64,000 nucleotides of DNA from Taxillus chinensis (Eukaryota > Streptophyta > Magnoliopsida > Santalales > Loranthaceae), in assembly GCA_023512835.1 (NCBI GenBank), contig CM042085.1:28417812-28481811 (forward strand), in the 5' to 3' direction. Both the position numbers and the translations under genes were made by a program. This document shows positions 22,714-33,871 of this stretch, piece by piece (position 1 is the stretch's first letter; each line of letters begins with the position of its first letter). The notes below the pieces were generated by a model, which saw only the letters and a list, made by a program, of their open reading frames with translations, was not told the DNA's origin and did not search any database.

Positions 22714-23408
22714 CTAAAGTGAGAAAACTTATATTATAATACAAATATCAACTACAAATTTGTAACACTAGAGCCTTGCTCTATAAGCGATGCAAGTGCA
22801 TTTTCAAATTTGCCACCGGGAGACATTCAGTCTGTACTTCTCTTCAAATCGCATATACATGTCTTAACTCATTTTATAAACTATATAAACATTACAAATG
22901 ATACAAATATGTTACAAAAATATGTTTTGAGGCTCTAGATCGTGACATTAAGCTTGTGTTGATAGGAGATTACGGCTCCTGAGCGCGTACGTGACAGGTG
23001 GCTACAACCCTCTAAGCTAATTGTCACGGGGTCAGGGTTTTCACCCGTGCAGAACTCAGTCACCCTGGTGGATTCTTCGAGTAAGCCATACCAATCAGGG
23101 CACATGTAGACTGGTTTCACCCTGCCTTGAGCTCATCAGGAGAACAGCTCTAGTTCCCGACCAGTTTGTGTAGGGATGGTCATGTCCCTTTTTCATCGTC
23201 AAGTTCTCGACTAGCGGCGTACTCCCCGCATTTAACCGGACCGATACGTCCGTACTCCAAAGGGGCTTCATTGATCTTCCACATAAACCGTCATAGAGTC
23301 TATCCTGTCTGCACCAACTATGTTTTCTCGCCTTGCCCCTCCTCAAGTAGTGTGCACCCGCACCACTTGAGAGACACTCGCCAGCACCACGCTATTCGGG
23401 GCGTGACA
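22714..23408 (+). repeat. Diverged LTR-like tail I
   Basis: About 700 bases with no gene. It contains CGTGACA ends at 22947 and 23408, the latter as GGGGCGTGACA, the terminus shared by LTRs in this window. The body is not recognisable as any other LTR here, so the identity is tentative. Confidence 0.4.
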
Positions 23409-23838
23409 TAATGTACCCCTAAGTCCTTCACCCAACCTTCACCTGGCTACCTTGAAATTTGTTCGTCGTGGTTTTTATGTCACTAGGATTCCAATTGTAT
23501 TATGGTGATCTGGTCAATTCTTTTGTGATTCCTAGAAAACATAATAAAAGTATCACAAAAGGAGCCAAGACTAACGAGCATTAACTATGCTACCCACAAT
23601 ATGTGACTCTAGCCATAATTTGGTCAAACATGAACTTGCTTATGCTCATCAACCAGTCACCATAATTTGGTAGTTAGTACAAACCAGTCACCATAATTTG
23701 GTCAAGCCAGTCACCATAATTTGGTTTGTGTTAGCACAAACCGATCACCATAACTTGGTTTGTGTTAGCTAGCACAAACCAGTCACCATAATTTGGTCAA
23801 ACATGAACTTGCTTAAGCTCATCAACCGAGAGATAAAA
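23409..23838. other. Spacer with short dispersed repeats
   Basis: No gene. The phrase CAGTCACCATAATTTGGT occurs four times with one further variant between about 23653 and 23800. A block reading GGTCAAACATGAACTTGCTT flanks the array on both sides (near 23620 and 23796). Confidence 0.7.
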
Positions 23839-24060
23839 TGTAATGACCCGTGTTTGTGGATTAGAAGAGTTAGTTAGTTATGCATTTGGGCAACAACTCT
23901 TGTCCAGGATGGTTAATGGGAGTCCGAGGCGCAACGGCTCGATAGGGATCTCGTGTGTAGGATGGTTGATGCGGCCTTGGTCGGTGTGGCAAGGGTCAAC
24001 ATGGTCGACCTGGTAGAATGAGTGGTCGACATGTGTCGTTTGAGCGTGTAGTCACTCATT
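23839..24060 (+). repeat. Possible LTR 5'-end fragment J
   Basis: Begins TGTAATGACCCGTG, the 5' terminus of the E-type LTR, but diverges within some 30 bases. Its right limit is not visible. 24060-24457 beyond it is A-rich DNA with no recognised feature. Confidence 0.4.
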
Positions 24061-24457
24061 CATGTAGTGTATATACAAGGAATGTAAAAAACATGCAATC
24101 AAACAAAACAAAAAAATAAAATAAAAAGTGTGCAACACTTTTTCCTCCTTCACACTTAAACCAAGGCATGGTCCCCATGCCAAAAATGAGAGAAAAGTAA
24201 GGACAAGAGCACTCGGGCTAAGCTGGTCAGCTGAAGAAGTAGAGAAAATAAAAGAGGAAAAATATATTAAGGGCAAATGACTTTTATTCAAAAATCAAAC
24301 ACACAAGAAAAGAAAATTTATTAAAAAGAATTTTTTTAAATAAATAAATAAATAAATGGTCTAATCAGGAGGCCAAGGTGAGAAAGATAAGTCATAAATA
24401 AAAATAAGAAAAACAAGTATCACAACTTTATCGGGTAGTCGTAGTGTGTAAGAGAGA

Positions 24458-24938
24458 TCATACATGTGGAATTAAGGGCACTCCTATATACCCTTTACAA
24501 GGCTGCAAAGGAATGTCCCACAAGCTTAGTCCTTGCAAGTGAGGAAGTACACACAAGCAAGAAAAAGGAAATTGCAAACTACAACTATAGCTAGAAAAAA
24601 AAGTAGGTAAAATAAATAAATTACATAGGGAGTGGGAGGGTGGTTTATAATATTTAAAAATTTTATCGGAATTAGAGCAAGAAGGGAGAGTTACCTTATG
24701 ACTTACCTGCCTAGGCTCTTGGACATGCAACTGGGAGTCTGTTGTAATTACCTTGGGGACATCTCCCTCCACAATGGTCTCATGTAAATGGTCTACTCCA
24801 GCGATGCTATCCACCAGGTAGTGTACTCCCGGGGTGGCAATCATCAATGATATCGGTCTTGGCCCTACAAAATAAATCAACACACAACGGGGACCAGGAA
24901 AAACTACTATGTTCATCTCCCTTAATGTCATCTATCTT
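24458..24938 (-). pseudogene. Exon-bearing fragment of an unrecognised gene, distal part
   Basis: An open frame of 157 codons on the minus strand, not recognised as a known family. Within it 24717-24864 looks like a true exon: the minus strand reads TTTATTTTGTAG|GG at its start and GGCAG|GTAAGT at its end, strong splice sites. A further acceptor-like CACTTGCAAG|G lies near 24531. The encoded stretch includes ISLMIATPGVHYLVDS and VITTDSQLHVQEPRQ. The piece is separated from 36074-36643 by the insertion of element E (TATCT duplicated on both sides), so both belonged to one locus. It could be a host gene or the gene of a DNA transposon. Confidence 0.45.
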
Positions 24939-26728
24939 GTAATGACCCGTGTGTAACCCGTGTGTAAGAAGTTAACCACAAACACCTTGGATGTTGGTGC
25001 ACAAGTTTGAGGTAAGAGAGGAGCCCAAGAGGGGACTTTTGGGAGGTGCATGTGTCAAGCGATAGTGTACATTTATGCCCTAGGAAGATGTTATGCGTTT
25101 ACAGGAGGTTTTAAGCGTGTTTGGCTGATCTTGAAGCTCACTTTTGACCTAGTAGATGGCCTCAAACAATTGGCATGCAAGAACAAAAGTTTCTTAGAAT
25201 GAGGTCCTCCATCTACCACGAAATTTCAGAGCATTTGGAGCTGCACGTGAATTCACCCAGTTCATGTGCAAGCATATTTTTGCTTCTCAGACCTCTACAA
25301 GATGCAAGGAGGCTTGGGGTGAAGTTTGAGTGCATTTGGAGCTGCACGCCAATTGGGGAATTGACGTTCAAATTGGCGTGCGCACTGTTTTTGCATGGTT
25401 ACGTTGGTTTTGTCATTCTAATCATCTTTTCCCAAAGGACCATGTTGGAATTGTGAATATTTTGGTATGTATGGATGAGGAAAGGTCATAGCTTGTCCCA
25501 TCAAAACTACGTCGTTTTGATGTTGTGTTGTCTATATAAGGAGGAGAAGCCCCTCTGTTTTAGGTTTAGGGTTTGTTGCTCCACTAGCCGTCGCAGAGAG
25601 AGAGAGAGAGAGAGAGAGGGAAGGAGAGTTTCTGGTGGCTGCCGGAGCGTCTTGCGTGGGTGGTCGGAGTCTTGCGTGGAAGCGGGAGCAGGAGAACATA
25701 CAAGGTAGGGGTTCTGTTCTTCCTAAATCCTCCTCTGTCCTAGGGTTCTAGGGCAGATTGTAGAGTTATATCTGTTTATATATACATATGTAATCCATAT
25801 AGGTGTGATCTCCTATATGGATGTTGGCCTTCAGTGGCATTTTGGTGTGATTCTGTGGTTACATGCTATATGTTCGATGAAATGCCTATGTGAAGATAGC
25901 TGTGTGCATATGCCCGTTACGTGTTTGGTAATATGTCTATGTGGCTGGACTTGTGGTTTAGTGTAAGTATGTATGTTGGGTGTTTGTTCTATGGCCTGAA
26001 TGACTGGGTTTGTGCACTTGTGAACGGGTGCACACCAAGTGTTTGGTTTTATGCTTGAGTGACCGTGGTGTGTGTTGTGTGCATGACTGTGCTATCTGGC
26101 CTGAAGAGGCGGTTAAACTACTTTGCCTGAGAGGCGGTTAAACCAGTGGCCTGAAGAGGCGGTTAAACTACTTTGCCTGAGAGGCGGTTAAATCAGTGGC
26201 CTGAAGAGGCGGTTAAACTACTTGCTTGAGATGTGTTTTGTTGGCCAGTGTGGCTGGGGCTGGGGTTACGCCCACTTGTGTGATGTTTTATTTTCTTTTT
26301 CTTAATACTGTCACGTCACTACACCTGTGCACATGCATGTAGCCGCTAGGAGCATGGGAAGGGTTGGGGAGACTTGATCCCTACTAAGCTGTGGTTGCTC
26401 ACTCCTCCTACTGTGTTTGCTTGTTTCCAGGGACTTACGGGTGTTAGGTGGATACACCAAGGTGGAAGACCATAATTATTTTTACTCTCTTCCATTTATG
26501 TTTTGTTTTTTTTATGGGAATTGATGTAACCCCAGTGGGGATGGGATTGGAAAGGATTTTGTTGTAATAAACTGGTTTGGATTGCTTTTATGAACATTAC
26601 TTCCTTGAATGTGTTGTGGATGTTTAAAATGTAATATTCTTGGTTTGTATCCTAACCCCTTGGCCCTCCGTGTGGGTAAAAGGGGAGTCACGTACTGGTT
26701 TCCTCGGGTTGGAAATCCGGGCGTGACA
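24939..26728 (+). repeat. 5' LTR of element E
   Basis: TGTAATGACCC to CCGGGCGTGACA. It has a single ACGT palindrome before the TATA box (near 25499-25521), a telobox and GA run, a candidate intron 25705-26430, the covarying hairpin 25793-25822, a repeat array 26096-26228 and a U5 hairpin 26656-26685. Confidence 0.92.
25705..26430 (+). other. Candidate intron inside 5' LTR of E
   Basis: Donor CAAG|GTAGGGG and acceptor GCTTGTTTCCAG|GG; the 3' LTR has the same at 35045-35773. The positions match those in the other LTR families. Confidence 0.5.
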
Positions 26729-27138
26729 ATATGGTATCGAGCATGGTCTAGTTGGCCTAGGGTAGTGGCGGACCTGGTTATCCTAAGTCCTTTGGAGGAG
26801 CCTAGAGGGACATGCCTGATCAACATGGTCCTCTTTGAGCCTCCAAGGTGTACTTAGGGTTGTCCAGTCTTGTGGTAGGATTTGCATGCATTGGCATTAG
26901 GGCACTAGTTGCATTTGTCGTGAATGTATGCTAAACCGTGGATAAGATCATATGATTAAGTGAAATGTGCAACTCGATTTGTTTGGCAATGTGTCTTGAA
27001 CTCGTGCAATGTGATTGATGCAATGTATGTGTGTAATGTCATGTGATAGTGGAATTGATCGGTGGGGTAGAGGTAGTGACGCGATAGATTATAAAAAAAA
27101 TTGTTTTGACGTTGTGCTTCTTACTTCGTGTAGTAAGA
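26729..27138 (+). other. Primer-binding site and leader of E
   Basis: TGGTATCGAGC at 26732-26742. The next 200 bases match the leaders of A, D and X. No start codon context or gene is recognised before MPPRR at 27139. Confidence 0.8.
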
Positions 27139-27267
27139 ATGCCGCCGAGGAGAGTAACACGTGCGTCCGGGCGGTGGGCGATGAGTCATCTGCCCATGAG
27201 GGTCCGGGTGCGGGACCATCCGTTGGAGGGCATGCGTTGTTGCTGGCACGGCTACGAGAAGGCATCC
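27139..27267 (+). pseudogene. gag: gag of element E, N-terminal piece
   Basis: Starts MPPRRVTRASGRW, the conserved gag start, followed by MSHLPMRVRVRDHPLEGM, which matches the D gag. It is cut after the ARLREGI stretch by the solo LTR at 27268, with CATCC duplicated. A frame change already precedes the insertion. Confidence 0.85.
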
Positions 27268-29218
27268 TGTCACGCCCCAATTTCCTTCCACTTGGAAATG
27301 AGTAGTGACTGCCCATGCCCGCACCCGAAGGGACAAGGGGTTGGTGCAAGCACCTTAAAAGGACTTCTAGCACGGGTGCTGTCCCAAACCTGCACAATCA
27401 GGTTAACATGCCAAGGGGCATGCTCCTGCTCCCAAACCATGCACACAAACACAAATTGAATAACAACATCTCATTTTATTTCATTTCAAAGACTAAATGT
27501 TTATTACAACCCAGTCGGGGAAAAACCCCTATGAAGCCATCAATAAAACCAAACCAGAATCCAAACACATAAAACCAGAGTACAACAAGGGAAATAATAT
27601 AAAACTTTCAGCCTCAGGGGCCTAGCTCCTCAGCCTTCACCTACCGCCTGCTAAACCCTGCAAAAGAACAGTTTATAGGAGGGGTGAGCAAACCACGGCT
27701 CGGTAGGGATCTAGTCTCCCCCGAGACCCGTCCCCATTGTACAACATGCATGATATGTGTATGCTTGTGCTCGTGTCGTGCCTAAGGCTAACGCAGCAAA
27801 CATCACCCAGGAAACACTCTTTACCTGAACCCGCACCGAAGGGCAGAGGACACCCCGCCACCACGGCGACATGACATACCACATTCAGGCGAATGTTGCA
27901 TGGACACCAATGCAACATTTTCCACCCGAGTCAGATATGGTCAACCACCTCCTCGGGCGCCATATCTACCCTCAGGAATGGGTGTAGACTTAGCCCACCG
28001 TCGTGAGTGCTACACCGAGACTCAGGACCACGTCCTGGCCAAATCTCAAAGGGGTCCAGCTATTGTGCCTGGCCCATATCTCGGCTCGGTCTCAAACAGA
28101 TCAACAGAACAAAGATAGCATTACATCTCAACATGTAACTCAAGCCAAGCATTTACACTTTATCTCGAAGGACCAACATGGTCGAGATACAAGCCACACA
28201 CATCAGCCTCACAAGCTTAAAATCAAATACAAATCAAACACAGGACACACCCGCCACACAGGTATATCATCAAACACCCATATACAAGGTCTCATAGGTA
28301 TTACATTGAACACATGGCATGCAGGCCTCACAGACATTTTATCAAACACATAGTGTGCGGGCCTCACAGACATTCTATCAAACACATGGTGGGCATAAAC
28401 AAACCCAAGAAAATCCTCAAGCCAAATTCAACATCGGAATCAACGGAATATGCCACGAAGACCAACATCCATATAGGAGATCACACCTATATGGACTTAC
28501 ATATATATATATAGGTGAATATCCTAAAACAGAGGAGAGTTAGGAGAACATGAATCCCTACCTCGGACCTTTGTCCTAACCTCCACGCTAGACAGCTCCC
28601 AACGACACGAACCACCACGGCAACAGCCCGGAGATCCTCTCTCTCTCTCTATGGCAGCAGCTGCAACAAGGAAGAACACAAGAACCCTAAACTCAAACTC
28701 AAGCCCTCATTATATAGACACTACCCACATCAAAATGACGTAGTTTTGATTAAGTAAACCCAGGATCAAAACGACGTAGTTTTGATCACACAAGTTAGCA
28801 CCTTACCGCACCCATATAGGCCAAAATACTCAGAATTTCAACATGGTCCTTTGGAGAAAGTTCATTAGAATGTCAAAACCAAGGGAACCATGCAAAAATA
28901 TGGCTGCACGCCAATTTGCACGTGAATTCCCCAATTCACGTGCAACTCCATATACACTCCAAATGCGCTCAAACTTCACCCCTAGCTTCCTTGCATCATT
29001 TAGAAGACAACCACACTTGCACGTGAGTTGGACCCATATCACGTGCACCTCACATACACGTCCGTTTGGCCTGAAACTTCTGTGGTAGATAGAGGACATC
29101 ATTCTAAGCATCTTTCCTTTTGCACGTGAATTCATTTGAGCCCATTCACTAGGTCAAAATCTAGAAAAACTCTACTCGGAAGGCAAAACGCGACTAACTC
29201 AAGGTACGGGTCCTTACA
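27268..29218 (-). repeat. Solo LTR of the C family, inside gag of E
   Basis: Reverse-oriented LTR, TGTCACGCCCCAATTTCC to GGTACGGGTCCTTACA, closely like the LTRs of element C. CATCC is duplicated at 27263-27267 and 29219-29223, and there is no internal region. This is the product of recombination between the two LTRs of a former element. It is younger than E. Confidence 0.92.
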
Positions 29219-30490
29219 CATCCGGCTGGAGGTACGAGAGCTACGGGAGGGACTCCGACAGGACGTTCGGGAGGAGGTGCGCCGTGAGATGGTAGCACGG
29301 CAAGGTGGTACCACCACCACCACCACCACCAGTAGAGAGCTGCCTCGTGAGCGTGAGAGTTCACTGGGTGGTGTACCAACTCGTGTAGAGGATGACGTGG
29401 TGACACGGTTCCGAAAGGAACAACCTCCGCGATTTAAGGGGGAAGGAGATCCCATGGTAGGTGAGTAGTGGTTGAGGCGGATCGAGCATGTGTTCTCCTT
29501 TCTCCTGCCCCGGGAAGAGGACAAGGTGCGGCCGGCAATTCGGCGACCGGAGAGGGATGCTTTGGAGTGGTGGACGAGTGTCGCGGGGAGCCGTGCGGTG
29601 CAACTCATGCTTTGGGTTGCAACTCTTCCATGATGAGTTCTTCCCAGAATCGGTGAGATGGCGAAGAGGGAAGAATTCGGCGGCTTGAAACAAGGATCCA
29701 GGACGGTACTGAGTATGAGCGGGAGTTCCGGAGCTTGAGTAGGTTTGCTCCTGAGGCCGTGGCAAGGGAGGACCTGAAGGCCCACAAGTTCACTTTGGGC
29801 CTTAGGCCAGCCCTTGGCGCAGAGGGTGGCAATTCTACGCTTGAGGACCTATTGCGAGGCCGTGGAGACGGCCCGTATAGCCGAGAGAGAGCCGGATGAT
29901 GGGAGGCAGGCCCATCAGGGTCGCCAGGTTGCGAGTGGGCCTGATCTAGATGCGGGGTCCAAGAGGCTCAAGACGGAGGAGAGGGATAGCAGTTCTTTTC
30001 GCAGTCGGGGTCAGACATCCGTGAACCCCGGGAGGTTCACCTTTGGCGGCGGAAGACAGGGTGGTCCATCTCGGGAGTCTACCTAGCGGTTGTCACGCTG
30101 TGGAGAGCAGGGTCACTTCAAAGGGGAGTGCCCCAAGAAGGACTGGCGATGCAACAACTGTGGACGAGAGGGCCATTTGCGCCGGGTTTGCAGGAGTGGC
30201 AACAGGGGAGCGGGGGGCATGGCATCCAGCGTGAGGAGTGATGCTAGCTTCCGTGCACCAGCTGAGAGACCAGCTCGTCAGTGGCAGGCCAGCCAGGCAG
30301 GATCCAGTCAGACCCGACCCCAGGGGAGGCCGGAGCGGCAGCAGACTGAGGCAGGAGGCAACCTTAGCGGGAAGCATCCAGTGAGTGAGCCGACCAGTGG
30401 CACGGGCCAAGGAAGGGTGTTTGCGCTGGAGGCGGCGTACCAGGAGGAGGAGGCCGAGCTACCACCCCCACCAGTGAGGGTGGAGCAGGA
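29219..30490 (+). pseudogene. gag: gag of element E, main piece
   Basis: Continues after the solo LTR with RLEVRELREGLRQDVREEV, a short Thr run, then the capsid motifs VVTRFRKEQPPRFKG (about 29395-29440) and HVFSFLLPREEDKVR-like sequence near 29490-29530. Two knuckles lie near 30090-30200: the second, CNNCGREGHLRRVC, is complete, while the first has lost its leading Cys (RCGEQGHFKGEC). Stops and frame changes occur near 29467, 29600 and 30086. The Gly- and Gln-rich tail leads into protease. Confidence 0.88.
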
Positions 30491-30930
30491 CCATCGGTGG
30501 TTAGAGGTACCCTCTTGATTTCCCGCACGTTAGCTTCTGTTCTTTTTGATACGGGTGCATCGTGTTCCTTCGCTGCCGAGCTTCTTATTGATGGCTTGAG
30601 GTTAGCTTGTGTGGAGGCCGCGAGGCCCCTAGTTGTGGAGTCTCCGGTGGGAGGCATGATTGAGGTACGGCGTGTGTGCCGTGACGTGTGTTAACCCTAG
30701 GAGAGGTGGAGCTGAGTTTTGACTTGCATGTAATGCCTTTGAGGACGTTTGACCTAATCTTGGGTATGGATTGGCTTATGGCTTTCCAAGCCAAGATAGA
30801 CTGTTACCGGCGGCGTGTATCCTTCGTGACATCTGCAGGGACCTCTTGCACCCTGCAGGGGGAGTGAGACTGTGAAGCGAGTCGGGCCGGGCCGGTGTTG
30901 GACCAGTGGGGTGCCATTACCCACAGGTTG
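30491..30930 (+). pseudogene. pol: pol protease domain, element E
   Basis: The active site DTGAS is encoded at 30548-30562 inside LISRTLASVLFDTGASCSF. ESPVGGMIEVRRVCRD follows, then the frame breaks near 30690. The rest ([18 protein letters not shown], about 30725-30780) is in another frame. It is the polyprotein-cleaving enzyme, not translatable as a whole here. Confidence 0.87.
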
Positions 30931-31640
30931 GCAGCCCCGACCTTTGCCGAGGTGGGTAAGGTGGAAAAGAGGGTGTGGCCCGTGTTGTGGATCAATTTCA
31001 GGATGTTTTTCCTGAGGAGTTGAGGAGTTTGCCACCTAAGAGGAGTGTGGAGTTCACCATTGAGTTGGTGCCGGGGACGGGTCTGATTTCCCAAGTAGCG
31101 TATCGTATGGGGCCAGCCGAGCTGAGGGAGCTGCAGAGGCAAATCGAGGAGTTGGTGGGCCAAGGGTATATAGACCGAGTACCTCACCTTGGGGTGCTCC
31201 GGTGCTCTTTGCTAAGAAGGCTGATGGCACACTTCGTATCTGCATCGACTACAGGAAGCTGAATTCAGTGACTGTGAAGAACAAGTACCCGTTGCCCCGG
31301 ATAGATGACCTGTTTGACCAATTGAGTGGGGCCCAGTGGTTTTCCAAGATAGATTTACGGTCGGGGTATCACCGGCTCAGGGTTAGGGAGGAGGACATCC
31401 CTAAGACGGCTTTTCGGTGCAGGTATGGGCATTATGAGTGGGTAGTGATGCCTTTCGGGCTTACTAATGCGCCAGCGGTGTTCATGCATTTGATGAACCG
31501 AGTCTTTGCCCCATACTTAGACTCGTTCGTGGTGGTGTTTATCGACGATATCTTGGTGTATTCCAAGACCGAGAAGGAGCATGTGGAGCACTTAGCAACA
31601 GTGTTACAAACCTTGAGGGGCAGCATTGTTTGCTAAGTTT
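30931..31640 (+). pseudogene. pol: pol reverse transcriptase, element E
   Basis: The start VVDQFQDVFPEELRSLPPKR is at about 30985. [38 protein letters not shown] and [15 protein letters not shown] are all in one frame from 31202 to 31620, and the catalytic FIDD is at 31538-31549. One frameshift near 31185 damages the expected [10 protein letters not shown] motif; another near 31618 ends the frame in the thumb region. Apart from these it is well kept. Confidence 0.9.
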
Positions 31641-32560
31641 AGCAAGTGTGAGTTTTGGTCACAGGAGGTTCACTTTCTTGGCCATGTGGTGTCAGTGAGG
31701 GAGTTAGGATAGACCCGGCCAAGATTGAGGCCGTGGCATCGTGGGCGAGGCCAACCAACGTTTTTGAGATCCGTAGCTTTCTTGGCTTGGCGGGGTATTA
31801 TCGCCGTTTTGTAGAAGGGTTCTCCTATTTGGCGGCTCCTATGACGGCGTTGACTAGGAAAGGAGTGAAATTTGAGTGGACTGACAAGTGTCGCCGGGCG
31901 TTCGAGACTCTCAAAACCTGTTTGACCACTGCACCGGTGTTGAGGTTACCTCGGGAGGATATTCCATATGAGGTATCTTGTGATGCATCCAGGGTTGGTT
32001 TGGGGTGTGTGCTTATGCGGGAGCACGGTGTGGTGGCTTATGGGTCAAGGCGGTGAAGCCTCATGAGCAGAATTATCCTACTCATGACCTTGAGTTAGCG
32101 GGTGTCATCTTCGCCCTGAAGAGTTGGCAGCATTACCTCTTGGGCGAGAAGTTTGTGGTGTTCTCGGATCACAAAAGCCTTCGGTATATCTTTACTCGAA
32201 GGACTTGAATTTGAGGCAAAGGAGATGGGTGGAGTATTTGCGGACCTTTGACTTTACTCTTGCCTATACCCCGGGCAAGGGTAATGTTGTGGCCGACGCA
32301 TTGAGCGAAAAAGGGAAAGCCGAGGTGGCCGTGAGAGAGTGGAAGCCGATGGAGCAATTGGCGATGTTGCGGCTACGGACTGTTGTTCGTGATAGTGGGA
32401 CAGTCCCGAGTCCTTTGGTGGTTGTGCCTGAGTTGTACCAGCGCGTCCGGGAGGAACAGTTGGGTGACATTGAGTGTGAGGTTCTCCGTGCCCGTATTGA
32501 GGCCGGGGAGCTATCCGAGGACCGGACAGAGGGTCCCGAGCATGAGTTGTCGTTTCAGGG
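31641..32560 (+). pseudogene. pol: pol connection and RNase H domains, element E
   Basis: After a frame change near 31690, one frame carries [21 protein letters not shown], the connection motif, and [15 protein letters not shown], the RNase H start with its first catalytic Asp. A shift at about 32055 moves the reading to [20 protein letters not shown] and [13 protein letters not shown]. Another at about 32205 leads to [17 protein letters not shown] and TPGKGNVVADALSEKGK. The order matches elements B and C. Confidence 0.88.
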
Positions 32561-33871
32561 GCGGTTGGTAGTGGCTTCTTCCCTCAGGGATGAGGTGATG
32601 AGGGAGTTTCACCGGTCTAGAGTTGGTTGTGCATCCAGGGGGTACGAAGATGTACCATGCGCTTCGGGCACATTTTTGGTGGCCTGGGATGAAACGCGAT
32701 GTAGTTGCCTTTGTTTCGCGGTGCCTCACGTGTCGCCAGGTGAAGGCCGAGCATCGGCGGCCGGCGGGCATGTTACGACCTTTGCCTATAGCGGAGTGGA
32801 AGTGGGACCACATAGCGATGGATTTTGTGGATCGGTCTTCCACCCACCACGGGGAGGAAACATATGATTTGGGTGATTGTGGATCGACTCACAAAGTCGG
32901 CCCATTTCCTAGTTGTTCGCGAGCGGGACTCTATTGGGACCTTGAGTCACTGTACATGAACGAGATTGTGAGACTGCATGGGGTACCATCATCGGTTGTC
33001 TCCGACCGGGATTCGAGGTTCGCTTCCCATTTTTGGGCGAGGTTTACAGGAGGCTATGGGGACCAAGCTTCACTTGAGTACAGCCTTTCACCCCGAGACC
33101 GACAGCCGACAGAGAGGACGAATCGGACGTTGGAGGACATGTTACGGGCCTGTGTGTTAGATTTTGGGGGTTCGTGGGCAACTCACCTTCCTTTGGTGGA
33201 GTTTGCCTACAATAACGATTATCGAGCATCCATTGGGATGGCTCCTTTTGAGGCGTTGTATGGGCGGCCGTGTCGATCACCTTTGTGTTGGACCAAGGTG
33301 GGGGAGACAGCTCTCTTGGGACCACAGTTGGTTGAAGAGGCTACCGAGAAGGTTAAGTTGATTCGTCAGCGTTTGTTATCAGCTCAGAGTCGGCAGAAAT
33401 CTTATGCGGATCAGCGGCGGCGACCTTTGGAGTTTTCTGTTGGTGATCATGTGTTTCTTCGTGTTTCCCCACGTCGTGGACATCGACGGTTTGGGCGAGG
33501 TTCCAAGCTATCTCCGCGGTTTATTGGTCCTTTTGAGATTCTGGATCGTGTGGGGCCTGTAGCCTACCGGTTAGCGTTACCACCGCGGCTGAGTCGAGTG
33601 CACAACGTGTTTCACGTGTCCCAGTTGAGGAAGTATCACCCTGACCCCACTCATGTGCTCGATTGGGGGACATTGGACATTGAGGATGACATGTCCGTTG
33701 TTGAGGCCCCTATCCGTATCCTAGATCGACGAGAGAAGCTTTTGCGTGGTCATGCTATTCCTTTGGTTCGCGTCTTTGTGGCAAGACCGTGGCATTGAGG
33801 AGGAGACATGGGAACGTGAGTCCGTGATGCGTGAGCAGCACCCATACTTGTTCGATGACGAACAATCTTAA
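32561..33871 (+). pseudogene. pol: pol integrase with chromodomain-like tail, element E
   Basis: A long open frame (about 32623-33798) carries the zinc-binding HPGGTKMYH and CLTCRQVK, the first catalytic Asp in IAMDFVD and the second in VVSDRDSRFASHFW. The QSERT-type region before the catalytic Glu is altered (DRQPTERTNRTLEDM). Compensating small indels garble residues near 32850-32940 and 33040-33110. Near 33790 a shift separates VRVF from the tail EEETWERESVMREQHPYLFD, which ends with TAA at 33869-33871. The tail is the chromodomain-like extension of Tekay/Del integrases. Confidence 0.9.

Noticed and set aside
22935..23346. Small minus-strand frames near 23 kb
   Set aside because: Short, without recognisable motif, inside a diverged repeat tail.
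29132..29785. 217-codon minus-strand frame over gag of E
   Set aside because: Antisense shadow; the sense strand carries the gag capsid motifs.
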